A stretch of DNA of 6,863 bases from the NCBI GenBank assembly GCA_905373085.1, contig CAJPRR010000121.1:1-6863 (forward strand), in the 5' to 3' direction. The translations under genes and the position numbers were made by a program. This DNA is from an uncultured Selenomonas sp. (GTDB lineage Bacteria > Bacillota > Negativicutes > Selenomonadales > Selenomonadaceae). Every line of letters begins with the position of its first letter. The first letter of the stretch is position 1. Below are positions 1 through 6,160 of this stretch, piece after piece. The notes under the pieces were generated by a model that saw only the letters and a list, made by a program, of their open reading frames with translations, was not told where the DNA came from and did no database searches.

Positions 1-1091
1 TGAAGAAAATCATATTGACAGGCGACCGTCCTACGGGGCGGCTTCATCTCGGACATTACGTCGGTTCGCTCAAGCGGCGCGTCGAGCTGCAGAATTCGGG
101 CGAGTACGATGAGATATACATTATGATCGCCGATGCGCAGGCGTTGACCGACAATATGGACAATCCCGAGAAGATCCGTCAGAACATCATCGAGGTCGCG
201 CTCGATTACCTGTCGTGCGGACTTGATCCGGCGAAGACCGTGATGTTCGTGCAGTCCGAGGTGCCGCAGCTCTTCGAGATGACGGCTTACTATATGAATC
301 TCGTGACGGTTTCGCGCCTGCAGCGCAATCCGACGGTCAAGGCGGAGATTCAGATGCGTAACTTCGAGACGAGCATCCCCGTGGGATTCTTCACTTATCC
401 GATCAGCCAGGCGGCGGACATCACGGCGTTTCAGGCGACGACCGTCCCCGTGGGCGAAGATCAGGAGCCGATGTTGGAGCAGACGCGCGAAATCGTGCGC
501 AAGTTCAACGAGGTCTACGGCGAGACGCTCGTCGAGCCGCAGAGCCTGCTCGCCTCGCAGAAGGCGGCGATGCGTCTTCCCGGAACGGACGGCAAGGCAA
601 AGATGTCAAAGTCTCTTGGCAACGGCATCTACATCTCCGATTCGGCGGCGGAGGTGAAGAAGAAGGTCATGTCGATGTACACCGACCCCGACCATATCCG
701 CGTCGAAGATCCCGGCAAGGTTGAGGGCAATACGGTTTTCACCTATCTCGACGTATTCTCGCATCCCGAGCATTTTGAGAAGTTCCTGCCCGAGTACGAG
801 AATCTCGATGCCTTGAAGGCGCACTACAGCCGCGGCGGCCTCGGCGACGTCAAGGTCAAGAAGTTCCTCATCGCGGTATTGGAAGATGAGCTGGCGCCGA
901 TCCGCGCACGCCGCAAGGAACTCGAAAAAGACATCCGCGCTGTCTACGCCATGCTCGCCGAAGGCAGCGAAAAAGCGCGCAAAAAAGCTGCCGCAACGCT
1001 CGAAGCGATGAAGGCGGCAATGAAGATCAATTATTTCCAAGACGAGGAATTGATTGCCGAGCAGGTAAAACGGTTTACGAGCGAGGCGTAA
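1..1091 (+). CDS. trpS: Tryptophan--tRNA ligase (TrpRS), lacking only the first base of its start codon
   Basis: Cytoplasmic class I aminoacyl-tRNA synthetase that activates tryptophan with ATP and charges tRNA-Trp. The window opens with TG followed in frame by AAG AAA ATC, so the real start is almost certainly the ATG whose A lies just outside; an internal TTG at 15 would remove the conserved first beta strand. This gives 363 residues, normal for the family. The HIGH-type signature TGRLHLGH is at residues 12-19, followed by a Rossmann fold with AADITAF and a GEDQ segment. The KMSKS loop is exact at residues 201-205, and the C-terminal half is helical, as expected for the anticodon-binding domain. 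The GDRPTGRLHLGHYVGSL opening is typical of the streptococcal/clostridial TrpRS branch. Regulation lies outside the window. It converges on the minus-strand module with only 15 bases between stop codons and no clear terminator hairpin. Confidence 0.97.
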   Translation, partial: KKIILTGDRPTGRLHLGHYVGSLKRRVELQNSGEYDEIYIMIADAQALTDNMDNPEKIRQNIIEVALDYLSCGLDPAKTVMFVQSEVPQLFEMTAYYMNLVTVSRLQRNPTVKAEIQMRNFETSIPVGFFTYPISQAADITAFQATTVPVGEDQEPMLEQTREIVRKFNEVYGETLVEPQSLLASQKAAMRLPGTDGKAKMSKSLGNGIYISDSAAEVKKKVMSMYTDPDHIRVEDPGKVEGNTVFTYLDVFSHPEHFEKFLPEYENLDALKAHYSRGGLGDVKVKKFLIAVLEDELAPIRARRKELEKDIRAVYAMLAEGSEKARKKAAATLEAMKAAMKINYFQDEELIAEQVKRFTSEA

Positions 1092-1106
1092 GGGAAAAAA
1101 GTTTTG

Positions 1107-1337
1107 TCATGCGGCGGTTTGATAATTCACGACGACGATTTCCGTCATGTTATGGCGGACGTCTTGCGCAATGCGGAAAAGCTGCTGCATGACTTCAGTC
1201 GAGTAATAAGTTTCGCCGCATTGCTCGCAGATTTGTGAAGGGACATTGCGAATTACGATTACACAGTTTTCAAGATCAACCGTGAAAGTGGAGAAACCAT
1301 CTTTTGTCGTTCCCTTGCAAAAAGTACAGTTCTTCAT
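1107..1337 (-). CDS. YgiT-type zinc-finger protein, putative antitoxin
   Basis: A 76-residue protein with two cysteine knuckles, C4-x2-C7 and C37-x2-C40, separated by a short beta-rich segment. This is the layout of the YgiT-type (MqsA N-terminal-like) zinc finger, where the four cysteines bind one Zn. The remaining 36 residues look like one helix plus a short tail. The HTH DNA-binding domain of full MqsA is absent. The start is ATG 1337, preceded by a strong AAGGAGG (1348-1354) and overlapping the upstream stop as ATGA. Known biology: short YgiT-type proteins commonly sit next to DUF4258 proteins in toxin-antitoxin-like pairs. Inference: this is the antitoxin that binds and neutralises the 109-residue partner. 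It is AT-richer than the neighbours (25 G+C in 60 bases at 1261-1320), which suggests acquisition by transfer. Family call is fairly firm; the antitoxin role is not tested. Confidence 0.85.
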   Translation of the reverse strand: MKNCTFCKGTTKDGFSTFTVDLENCVIVIRNVPSQICEQCGETYYSTEVMQQLFRIAQDVRHNMTEIVVVNYQTAA

Positions 1338-1663
1338 GTGAAGCCTTCCTCCTTTTTCCGTATGGTGAATGTTTCATCCCATGAAGCTTGTGTTGGTTCG
1401 TAAGCGGTGATGATATAGAGTTGGTCGTTGCCGATGCTGCAAACAACATGTAAAGGGCGATTGTTTATGCAGGCATAGATCAGACAACTGGGGAATGGAT
1501 AATCCTTGGGATATTGCTCGATGATACTGCCGTTGAGCAGTGTATCGATAACCTCGTTTGGAGAAATCCATCGTTTGATTAAGCGCTTGCCTGCATGATC
1601 CGTCCAATATATGGAGTCTTTTTGACAAAGACGCCGAAGTTCTTCAATTTTTATTTCGCCCAT
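1334..1663 (-). CDS. DUF4258 domain protein, putative toxin of a type II TA pair
   Basis: A small 109-residue soluble protein. It matches the DUF4258 pattern as I know it: T-x-H-A followed by K-R and R-W-I-S-x-N-E-V (residues 21-38), G-S-I-I-E-x-Y-P (45-52), a P-S-C-L-I segment (58-62), R-P-L-H-V-V (69-74), then I-I-T-A-Y-E-P (84-90) and a final W with a basic end (W95, R102, K103, K104). H23, R27, R31, H72 and Y88 are the conserved polar residues most likely to form an active site. DUF4258 proteins are usually annotated as putative RNase-like toxins beside a zinc-finger antitoxin; no reaction is proven from the sequence. The start ATG 1663 has AGGAAG a short distance upstream. It is the first gene of the pair, translationally coupled to the antitoxin by a 4-base overlap. 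This toxin-first order resembles mqsRA. Confidence 0.85.
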   Translation of the reverse strand: MGEIKIEELRRLCQKDSIYWTDHAGKRLIKRWISPNEVIDTLLNGSIIEQYPKDYPFPSCLIYACINNRPLHVVCSIGNDQLYIITAYEPTQASWDETFTIRKKEEGFT

Positions 1664-1703
1664 GTACGGTTCTTCCTGTCTAGGTTAATATGTGCTTCCT
1701 TTC

Positions 1704-1731
1704 AGTATAGCACCTTTCTGTTTAATATAAA
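1704..1731 (-). promoter_or_regulatory. Predicted promoter of the toxin-antitoxin pair
   Basis: On the minus strand a TATACT -10 box (1704-1709) lies 16 bases downstream of TTTATA (1726-1731, 4 of 6 matches to TTGACA). It sits about 40 bases before ATG 1663 in an AT-rich stretch. No clear inverted-repeat operator is visible around it. Position and match are reasonable, but it is predicted only. Confidence 0.55.
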
Positions 1732-1779
1732 AGAGTGGTTGTTGAAGATGCGTCCGAAGTGCTAGGAGGAAATTTCTTC

Positions 1780-1808
1780 TTGCACAGTGACGAAGGATAT
1801 GCTATCCT
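1780..1808 (+). promoter_or_regulatory. Predicted promoter of the T-box/leuA transcript
   Basis: TTGCAC (1780-1785) and TATCCT (1803-1808) are spaced by 17 bases, which places a transcription start near 1815, just ahead of T-box stem I. An alternative -10, TATAAA at 1808-1813, has no good -35 partner. Individual boxes are only fair matches; the position relative to the riboswitch is the main support. Confidence 0.45.
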
Positions 1809-1834
1809 ATAAAGCATAACTTTAAATTGCAAAT

Positions 1835-2083
1835 GCGTTGCAGAGGAATAGTAGGCGTCGCAGAATGGATAGAGAGCCGCTGGCTGGTGGAAAGCGGAGA
1901 GGAAGCGCCGTTGAACTCGCCTTGAAGCAGCTCGCTGAAACAGACGTGGAGTAGGCGGAGCCGGAGCCTGACCGTTAGAGCTGGAGGATATGATGGTATC
2001 CGTTAAAGTGCGCGCTGCGGCGCGAAATTGAGTGGTAACACGTAAGCATTGCCTTTCGTCTCTTTGGGGATGAAAGGCTTTTT
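1835..2083 (+). promoter_or_regulatory. T-box riboswitch, leucine-specific (CUC specifier), controlling leuA
   Basis: Senses uncharged tRNA-Leu and permits transcription of leuA when leucine is short. Visible parts in order: base of stem I (GCG 1835-1837 with CGC 1933-1935; TGC 1839-1841 with GCA 1927-1929); AGTA motif at 1850-1853; GGCG 1854-1857 pairing CGCC 1906-1909; the hallmark AGAGAG at 1871-1876; apical stem CCGC 1877-1880 with GCGG 1894-1897. Next comes GAACTCGCC with specifier CTC at 1916-1918. A stem III-like hairpin pairs GGATA 1986-1990 with TATCC 1997-2001, and a second hairpin pairs CGCGC 2011-2015 with GCGCG 2020-2024. The T-box core GAGTGGTAACACG (2030-2042) holds the tRNA-pairing bulge TGGT at 2033-2036, which is complementary to an ACCA acceptor end as expected for tRNA-Leu with A73. 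A terminator ends the element. The core departs from the usual AGGGTGGTACCGCG, and I did not resolve the antiterminator helix. Confidence 0.93.
2051..2083 (+). terminator. Intrinsic terminator of the T-box leader
   Basis: A 12-bp stem (2051-2062 with 2067-2078, including two G-U pairs), loop TTTG, followed by five T at 2079-2083. It ends two bases before the ATG at 2086, so that codon falls inside the terminated region. This is the regulated OFF structure of the leader. Confidence 0.9.
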
Positions 2084-2098
2084 CTATGAAGAGGCTAT

Positions 2099-2104
2099 GG
2101 GAGG
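2099..2104 (+). promoter_or_regulatory. leuA: Ribosome binding site that fixes the leuA start
   Basis: GGGAGG lies 8 bases before ATG 2113 and is the only good Shine-Dalgarno sequence near the start. The in-frame ATG at 2086 has only the terminator T-run before it and would put this site inside the coding region. Confidence 0.85.
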
Positions 2105-2112
2105 CGTTCTTT

Positions 2113-3783
2113 ATGAAGAATTACACGAAGTACGAGAAGCAGTATTTTCTGCCGCCTGAGATAGATTTGAGCTGGCTCAAGAAGGAGCATCCGACGAAGG
2201 CGCCGACGTGGTGCAGCGTCGATCTGCGCGACGGCAATCAGGCGTTGATCATACCGATGAGCTTGGAGGAGAAGCTGGAATTTTACAAGATGCTCGTGAA
2301 GATCGGCTTCAAGGAGATCGAAGTGGGATTTCCTGCCGCATCCGATACGGAGTTCGCGTTCTTGCGCCGCCTTGTGGAGGACGATTTGATTCCCGACGAT
2401 GTGACGGTGCAGGTCTTGACGCAGGCGCGTGAGCATATCATCAAGAAGACGTTCGAGGCGCTCGACGGCGTGAAGAACGCCATCGTCCACGTCTACAATT
2501 CGACGTCGGCGCCGCAGCGCGAGCAGGTGTTCCACAAATCAAAGGAAGAGATCAAGAAGATTGCCGTCGAGGGAGCGAACCTCCTCGCCGAGCTTACGGC
2601 GAAGGCGGGCGCCGACTACCGCTTCGAGTATTCGCCCGAGAGCTTCACGGGCACGGAGCCGGAGTATGCGCTTGAGGTCTGCAACGCCGTGCTCGACGTC
2701 TGGCAGCCGAAAGCGAAGAAGCCTGCCATCATCAACATCCCCGTGACGGTGCAGCTTTCGCTGCCGCACGTCTATGGCATGCAGGTTGCCTATATTTCGC
2801 AGAATCTCAAGTACCGCGACGCTGTCAGGCTGTCCCTGCATCCGCACAATGACCGCGGCTGCGGCGTGGCGGATTCGGAACTGGGCATCTTGGCGGGCGC
2901 GGAGCGCATCGAGGGCACGCTCTTCGGCAACGGCGAGCGCACGGGCAATGCGGACATCGTGACGCTTGCCATGAACCTCTTCGCGCTCGGCGTCGATCCC
3001 GAGCTGGACTTTTCCAACATGCCCGAGCTTGTCGAGCTTTATGAGCGCGTGACGCGCATGAGCGTCCACGCACGTCAGCCGTATGCAGGCGAACTGGTCT
3101 TCGCTGCTTTCTCCGGCTCGCATCAGGACGCGATTGCCAAGGGCATGAAGTGGCGCGAGGAGAAGCAGCCGAAGTTTTGGAATGTGCCGTACCTTTATAT
3201 CGATCCGAAAGATGTCGGGCGCGAATACGACGGCGATGTCATCCGCATCAACAGCCAGTCGGGCAAGGGCGGCGTCGGCTATCTCTTGGAGCAGAAGTTC
3301 GGCCTCGAATTGCCGAAGAAGATGCGCGAGGATCTCAGCTACTTCGTCAAGGGCGTTTCTGATCGCGGACACAAGGAGCTTCTGCCCGAAGAGGTGCATG
3401 AGCTTTTCCGGAAGGAGTATGTCAATGTCGAAACGCCCGTGCGGCTCGTCGATTTCCTGCTGCGCAAGGCGCCGGACGGCGTACGTGCAGGCGAGGTGCA
3501 TATGGAAATCGAAGGCAAGCCCGTGACGTATCAGGCGCGCGGCAACGGCCGCCTCGATGCCATCAGCAACGCCTTGCAGGAGAATCTTGGCATCTCCTAT
3601 AAGGATCTGACGTACAGCGAGCACGCGCTTGAGATCGGCTCGACTTCGCGCGCTATGGCATATATCGGCATTACGGCAGAGGACGGCAGGGTCACATGGG
3701 GCGCAGGAATGGATACGGACATCATCACGGCGTCGGCGATGGCGCTCGTCAGCGCCATCAACCGCATGAAGGCGGGCAGATGA
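2113..3783 (+). CDS. leuA: 2-isopropylmalate synthase, long yeast/actinobacterial type
   Basis: Condenses acetyl-CoA with 3-methyl-2-oxobutanoate to 2-isopropylmalate, the first committed step of leucine synthesis, in the cytoplasm. I chose ATG 2113 (556 residues) over the in-frame ATG 2086 because of the GGGAGG site 8 bases upstream and because 2086 abuts the T-box terminator. The TIM-barrel catalytic domain covers roughly residues 25-330: VDLRDGNQ at 36-43 (R39 and metal ligand D40), HPHND at 243-247 (metal ligands H243, H245), and GNGERTGN at 272-279. The spacing of D40, H243, H245 and N279 fits that of the Mycobacterium tuberculosis enzyme. A linker is followed by the C-terminal LeuA_dimer regulatory domain (about 443-556), expected to bind leucine for feedback inhibition. 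It is controlled by the T-box upstream. The stop overlaps the next start as ATGA. Homocitrate or citramalate synthase is less likely given the length, sequence type and leucine T-box. Confidence 0.96.
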   Translation: MKNYTKYEKQYFLPPEIDLSWLKKEHPTKAPTWCSVDLRDGNQALIIPMSLEEKLEFYKMLVKIGFKEIEVGFPAASDTEFAFLRRLVEDDLIPDDVTVQVLTQAREHIIKKTFEALDGVKNAIVHVYNSTSAPQREQVFHKSKEEIKKIAVEGANLLAELTAKAGADYRFEYSPESFTGTEPEYALEVCNAVLDVWQPKAKKPAIINIPVTVQLSLPHVYGMQVAYISQNLKYRDAVRLSLHPHNDRGCGVADSELGILAGAERIEGTLFGNGERTGNADIVTLAMNLFALGVDPELDFSNMPELVELYERVTRMSVHARQPYAGELVFAAFSGSHQDAIAKGMKWREEKQPKFWNVPYLYIDPKDVGREYDGDVIRINSQSGKGGVGYLLEQKFGLELPKKMREDLSYFVKGVSDRGHKELLPEEVHELFRKEYVNVETPVRLVDFLLRKAPDGVRAGEVHMEIEGKPVTYQARGNGRLDAISNALQENLGISYKDLTYSEHALEIGSTSRAMAYIGITAEDGRVTWGAGMDTDIITASAMALVSAINRMKAGR

Positions 3784-4736
3784 GGACGCTTGCGACCATC
3801 GTCCTCACGAGTCTCGTGACGACGCTCGTGCTCGCGGCGCTCTCTGCAGGCGCGTTCGTCTATGTCGTCGACGGCTACTTCGTCGACCTCGCTTTGAAGC
3901 GCGGCAGCGGCGGCGATCCGCTGGCGCCGCCCGTCATTGCCGCGAGTCTTTCCGACCCCCATGTCCATCTGCCGGAGAAGCCTGAGGCGAAGAGCGAGGA
4001 TTGGACGCTTCGTTCCTTCGACGGACTGCACCTCGCGGCGACGCATTTTTCGCCCGCGGCACCGAGTCATCGCTGGGTCGTGCTGCTGCACGGCTACGGG
4101 CGCAGTCAGGCGGACACATGGGATTATGCCGAAGCGTACATCGAGCACGGTTATCACGTCCTGACGCCCGATTTGCGCGCTTCGGGCAAGAGCGAGGGAA
4201 AGTATGTGACGATGGGGACGCTCGAAAGCCGCGATGTCTGCACATGGCTTTCGCGCATCGCCGAGGTTGACACTGCAGCTTGCGTCGTGCTGCACGGTGT
4301 TTCCATGGGCGCGGCGACGGCGCTCCTAGCGGCAGGAAGGGACGATGTGCCGCCGAATCTTGTCGCCGTCATCGAGGACTCGGGCTATACGAGCGCAGAG
4401 GACATGTTCGTGCGCAAGATGGAGAGCTTCAACCTGCCGGCAGCCGTCATCATGCGCGGCGTGGACTACATGAGCCGCGAGAAGACGGGCGTCGCGCTCT
4501 CTGACGCCTCGGCGCTCGACGCCGTGCGGCGCATGAAGGCGCCGACGCTCTTCATCCATGGCACGTCCGACCTGCTCGTGCCCTACGGCATGATGCAGGA
4601 GTTGGCGGCGGCGTCGAGCGCGCCGCAGAAGGAGGCGCTGACAGTCGAGGGCGCATGGCATGCGGCGGCGAAGGCGAAGGATCCGGAGAACTACTACCGC
4701 CATGTCTTCGCCTTTGCCGATCGCTGGACGAACTGA
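3780..4736 (+). CDS. Membrane-anchored alpha/beta hydrolase (serine hydrolase, substrate unknown)
   Basis: A 318-residue protein starting with one hydrophobic segment (about residues 5-30), which I read as an uncleaved N-terminal anchor with the enzyme domain outside the cytoplasmic membrane. A complete alpha/beta-hydrolase layout follows: oxyanion-loop motif LLHGYG (H104-G105), TPDLRASGKSEG (the turn after strand 4), nucleophile elbow GVSMG with S175, acid D264 in HGTSDLLVP, and base H294 in EGAWHAAA. It resembles the YqkD/BAAT-like hydrolases of Firmicutes; the substrate (ester, amide or lipid) cannot be read from sequence. The start ATG 3780 overlaps the leuA stop as ATGA with only weak GGCGGG before it, so translation is probably coupled to leuA and it shares the T-box-controlled transcript. 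A longer open frame starts further upstream inside leuA, but that would replace the clean membrane-anchor start. Confidence 0.9.
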   Translation: MRTLATIVLTSLVTTLVLAALSAGAFVYVVDGYFVDLALKRGSGGDPLAPPVIAASLSDPHVHLPEKPEAKSEDWTLRSFDGLHLAATHFSPAAPSHRWVVLLHGYGRSQADTWDYAEAYIEHGYHVLTPDLRASGKSEGKYVTMGTLESRDVCTWLSRIAEVDTAACVVLHGVSMGAATALLAAGRDDVPPNLVAVIEDSGYTSAEDMFVRKMESFNLPAAVIMRGVDYMSREKTGVALSDASALDAVRRMKAPTLFIHGTSDLLVPYGMMQELAAASSAPQKEALTVEGAWHAAAKAKDPENYYRHVFAFADRWTN

Positions 4737-4825
4737 GCTCTGGGGCGGCGGGCGCTGCCCAAGTCTCGCTATTTTGCGGGTGTTTTGCTGTTGGCGCAGT
4801 TTTTGCTGTAGGAAGGGATGAGTTT

Positions 4826-5263
4826 ATGCGGGCAGTCGTGACGCGGGTGAAGGAGGCTGCCGTCTCCATTGACGGCGCGGTGACGGGCAATATCGGAGAG
4901 GGCTTTCTCGTTCTTCTGGGCGTGGGGCCGGCGGACGGGGAAGAGGAGGCGAAGCGCCTCGCAGAAAAAATCTGCCGTACGCGCGTATTTTCCGACGCGG
5001 CGGGCAAGATGAATCTCTCGCTCGAAGATGTCGGCGGCGCCCTCCTCGTCGTCTCGCAGTTCACGCTCTACGCTGACCTTTCGAGCCGCCGCCCAGGCTT
5101 TTCCAAGGCCGCGAGGCCCGCGATTGCCGAGCCGCTCTACGAGAGTTTCATGGCGCATTGCCGCGCTCTGGGCTTTCGCGTCGAGCACGGCAGTTTCGGT
5201 GCGGATATGCAGGTCACATCGGTCAATGACGGGCCTGTGACGCTGCTTTTTGATACGGAGTGA
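4826..5263 (+). CDS. dtd: D-aminoacyl-tRNA deacylase
   Basis: Homodimeric cytoplasmic proofreading enzyme that hydrolyses D-amino acids (and Gly mischarged on tRNA-Ala) from tRNA, recycling the tRNA. The 145-residue length is standard. The N-terminus MRAVVTRVKEAAVSIDG is typical. The two active-site signatures are present: SQFTL at residues 77-81 and NDGPVT at 134-139, which holds the Gly-cisPro pair G136-P137 that inserts into the partner subunit and excludes L-amino acids. ATG 4826 follows AGGAAGG (4810-4816) at good spacing; the frame stays open further upstream, but without family homology. The gene lies 89 bases after the hydrolase. That gap has a GC-rich stem (4743-4749 with 4754-4760) but no T-run, and no convincing promoter, so readthrough from leuA is plausible. 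It also contains TTTTGCTGT twice (4783-4791, 4801-4809), of unknown meaning. A strong terminator follows the stop. Confidence 0.97.
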   Translation: MRAVVTRVKEAAVSIDGAVTGNIGEGFLVLLGVGPADGEEEAKRLAEKICRTRVFSDAAGKMNLSLEDVGGALLVVSQFTLYADLSSRRPGFSKAARPAIAEPLYESFMAHCRALGFRVEHGSFGADMQVTSVNDGPVTLLFDTE

Positions 5264-5304
5264 GGAAAGCCCGCAGCCTTTCGGAACTGCGGGCTTTCCT
5301 TTTT
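5264..5304 (+). terminator. Strong intrinsic terminator after dtd
   Basis: A perfect 13-bp stem (5264-5276 with 5287-5299, extendable by one A-T pair at 5263/5300), a 10-base loop, then a T-run at 5300-5304. It begins one base after the dtd stop codon and ends 23 bases before the stop of the convergent gene. The minus strand lacks a T-run at the matching place, so it should act mainly on plus-strand transcripts. Confidence 0.92.
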
Positions 5305-5327
5305 GCGCTTGTTGTCGTTTTCGGCTG

Positions 5328-6095
5328 CTACTTTTCGCTGAAATAGATTCTTCGCACATCGTTTCGCAAATCCTCCAAGTTATTTGGGCGGAAGCGAATG
5401 TTGTAGCCGATGAAGAGCGGGGAGGTGGCGAACCTTGGCATGATTTTGGCGCGCAGGATGCCATGCTCCTGGTAGAAGAAGATGTTGTAGCTGTTGCATC
5501 GCTTGTTGAAGTGGTGCATGAGGTAGTCGACGGCGATCTGTATGTCGTCGGCGACGGTGTCCAAGGGTTCGCTTGTTCGGGGTACGACGTTGAACTCGCT
5601 GAAGCCGATGCGCGGGCATGTCGCGATATTGAAGTCGACGTCGTTCTCCTCGTGTATGGTCAGGCCCTCGAATTCCATGGGGTCAAAGGTCAGGTTCTCG
5701 TTGAGCGAGTGGAAGCCGACGATCTGCATGTGGGGGTGGCGCAGCGTGCCGCCCGAGAGGGGCCCGAAATTCTTGAAGAAGATTACCGCCTCATAGTCGC
5801 CGGACTCCTGCATTCTTTGCCAATGATGCACGCCGAAGCGGATGAGGCGGCGCATGTGCTCGGCGGAGTAGTCGGGCATGTCGGAGTGACAGATCTTGCT
5901 CTCGATGAGGACGAACTGGTCGGCGTCTTCGATGACGTTGTACTTGTTCTTGAGCAGCACGAGGTCGCCGTCCGTGTCGACGATGCCCGAGAGATTTTCG
6001 CGGTCGCAGAAGGGACACGGGGCGGTCTTGTTGATGATGTTTTCCGGCTTCTTCTTGCCGAGCGTCGTATTGAAACCGATGAGATTGATTTCCAT
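5328..6095 (-). CDS. DUF4931-like protein, GalT/HIT-superfamily nucleotidyltransferase-like
   Basis: A 255-residue soluble protein that I recognise as close to the DUF4931 family of Firmicutes, related to galactose-1-phosphate uridylyltransferase. Visible motifs: CPFC at residues 27-30 (a zinc knuckle as in GalT), a long central segment, then KNFGPLSGGTLRHPHMQI at 108-125. The H120-P-H122-M-Q124 part is the HxHxQ signature whose second His is the covalent nucleotidyl acceptor in GalT. The C-terminal third, with conserved H, N and E residues, is probably the second HIT-like half. The protein is shorter than classical GalT (about 340-350 residues), and no other galactose genes are seen here, so a true GalT role is unlikely. 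Nucleotide-sugar or dinucleotide turnover is possible; the substrate is unknown. ATG 6095 is preceded by GAGGTG at usable spacing. It is a single gene converging on dtd and divergent from the flippase gene. Confidence 0.82.
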   Translation of the reverse strand: MEINLIGFNTTLGKKKPENIINKTAPCPFCDRENLSGIVDTDGDLVLLKNKYNVIEDADQFVLIESKICHSDMPDYSAEHMRRLIRFGVHHWQRMQESGDYEAVIFFKNFGPLSGGTLRHPHMQIVGFHSLNENLTFDPMEFEGLTIHEENDVDFNIATCPRIGFSEFNVVPRTSEPLDTVADDIQIAVDYLMHHFNKRCNSYNIFFYQEHGILRAKIMPRFATSPLFIGYNIRFRPNNLEDLRNDVRRIYFSEK

Positions 6096-6132
6096 AGAGA
6101 GGACACCTCAAGTTTTGTAACAAAATCGACCT

Positions 6133-6138
6133 AGTATA
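6133..6138 (-). promoter_or_regulatory. Possible -10 box of the DUF4931-like gene
   Basis: TATACT on the minus strand, about 37 bases before ATG 6095, with no good -35 at 16-18 bases (the sequence there coincides with the plus-strand -10). Position is right, support is weak. Confidence 0.4.
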
Positions 6139-6151
6139 TTTCCGGCAGAAA

Positions 6152-6160
6152 TGGTATAAT
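6152..6160 (+). promoter_or_regulatory. Extended -10 promoter of the flippase transcript
   Basis: TGGTATAAT: a perfect TATAAT (6155-6160) with an extended -10 TG one base upstream (6152-6153). The -35 region (near 6132-6137) is poor, as is common for extended -10 promoters. The predicted start near 6167 leaves a leader of about 140 bases before GTG 6307. Confidence 0.6.

Noticed and set aside
606..1040. Minus-strand open frame (144 codons) inside trpS
   Set aside because: Antisense shadow of trpS, which has exact KMSKS and HIGH-type motifs.
1740..2085. A CRISPR-like or repeat-rich stretch between the TA module and leuA
   Set aside because: The short repeated words here (such as CCGTTA at 1972-1977 and 2000-2005) are parts of T-box helices, not spaced direct repeats.
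2539..3624. Long minus-strand open frame (361 codons) opposite leuA
   Set aside because: Low-complexity Arg/Leu/Ala composition with no recognisable motif; it is the antisense shadow of a highly codon-biased gene with complete catalytic motifs.
3597..4295. Minus-strand open frame (232 codons) across the leuA/hydrolase junction
   Set aside because: Spans two real plus-strand genes, has no homology-like motifs and is explained by GC-biased codon use.
4742..4760. GC-rich hairpin after the hydrolase as a terminator
   Set aside because: The stem is followed by AAGTCTCGC rather than a T-run, so it is not a convincing intrinsic terminator.
4818..4841. Seven-codon ORF ATG AGT TTA ... TGA overlapping the dtd start, possible regulatory leader peptide
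   Set aside because: Very short, no repeated codon of one amino acid and no attenuator; chance is sufficient.
5250..6134. Plus-strand open frame (294 codons) opposite the DUF4931-like gene
   Set aside because: It would start inside dtd, cross a strong terminator, and is rich in V/D/E/A without motifs; the opposite strand carries CPFC and HPHMQ and a proper ribosome site.
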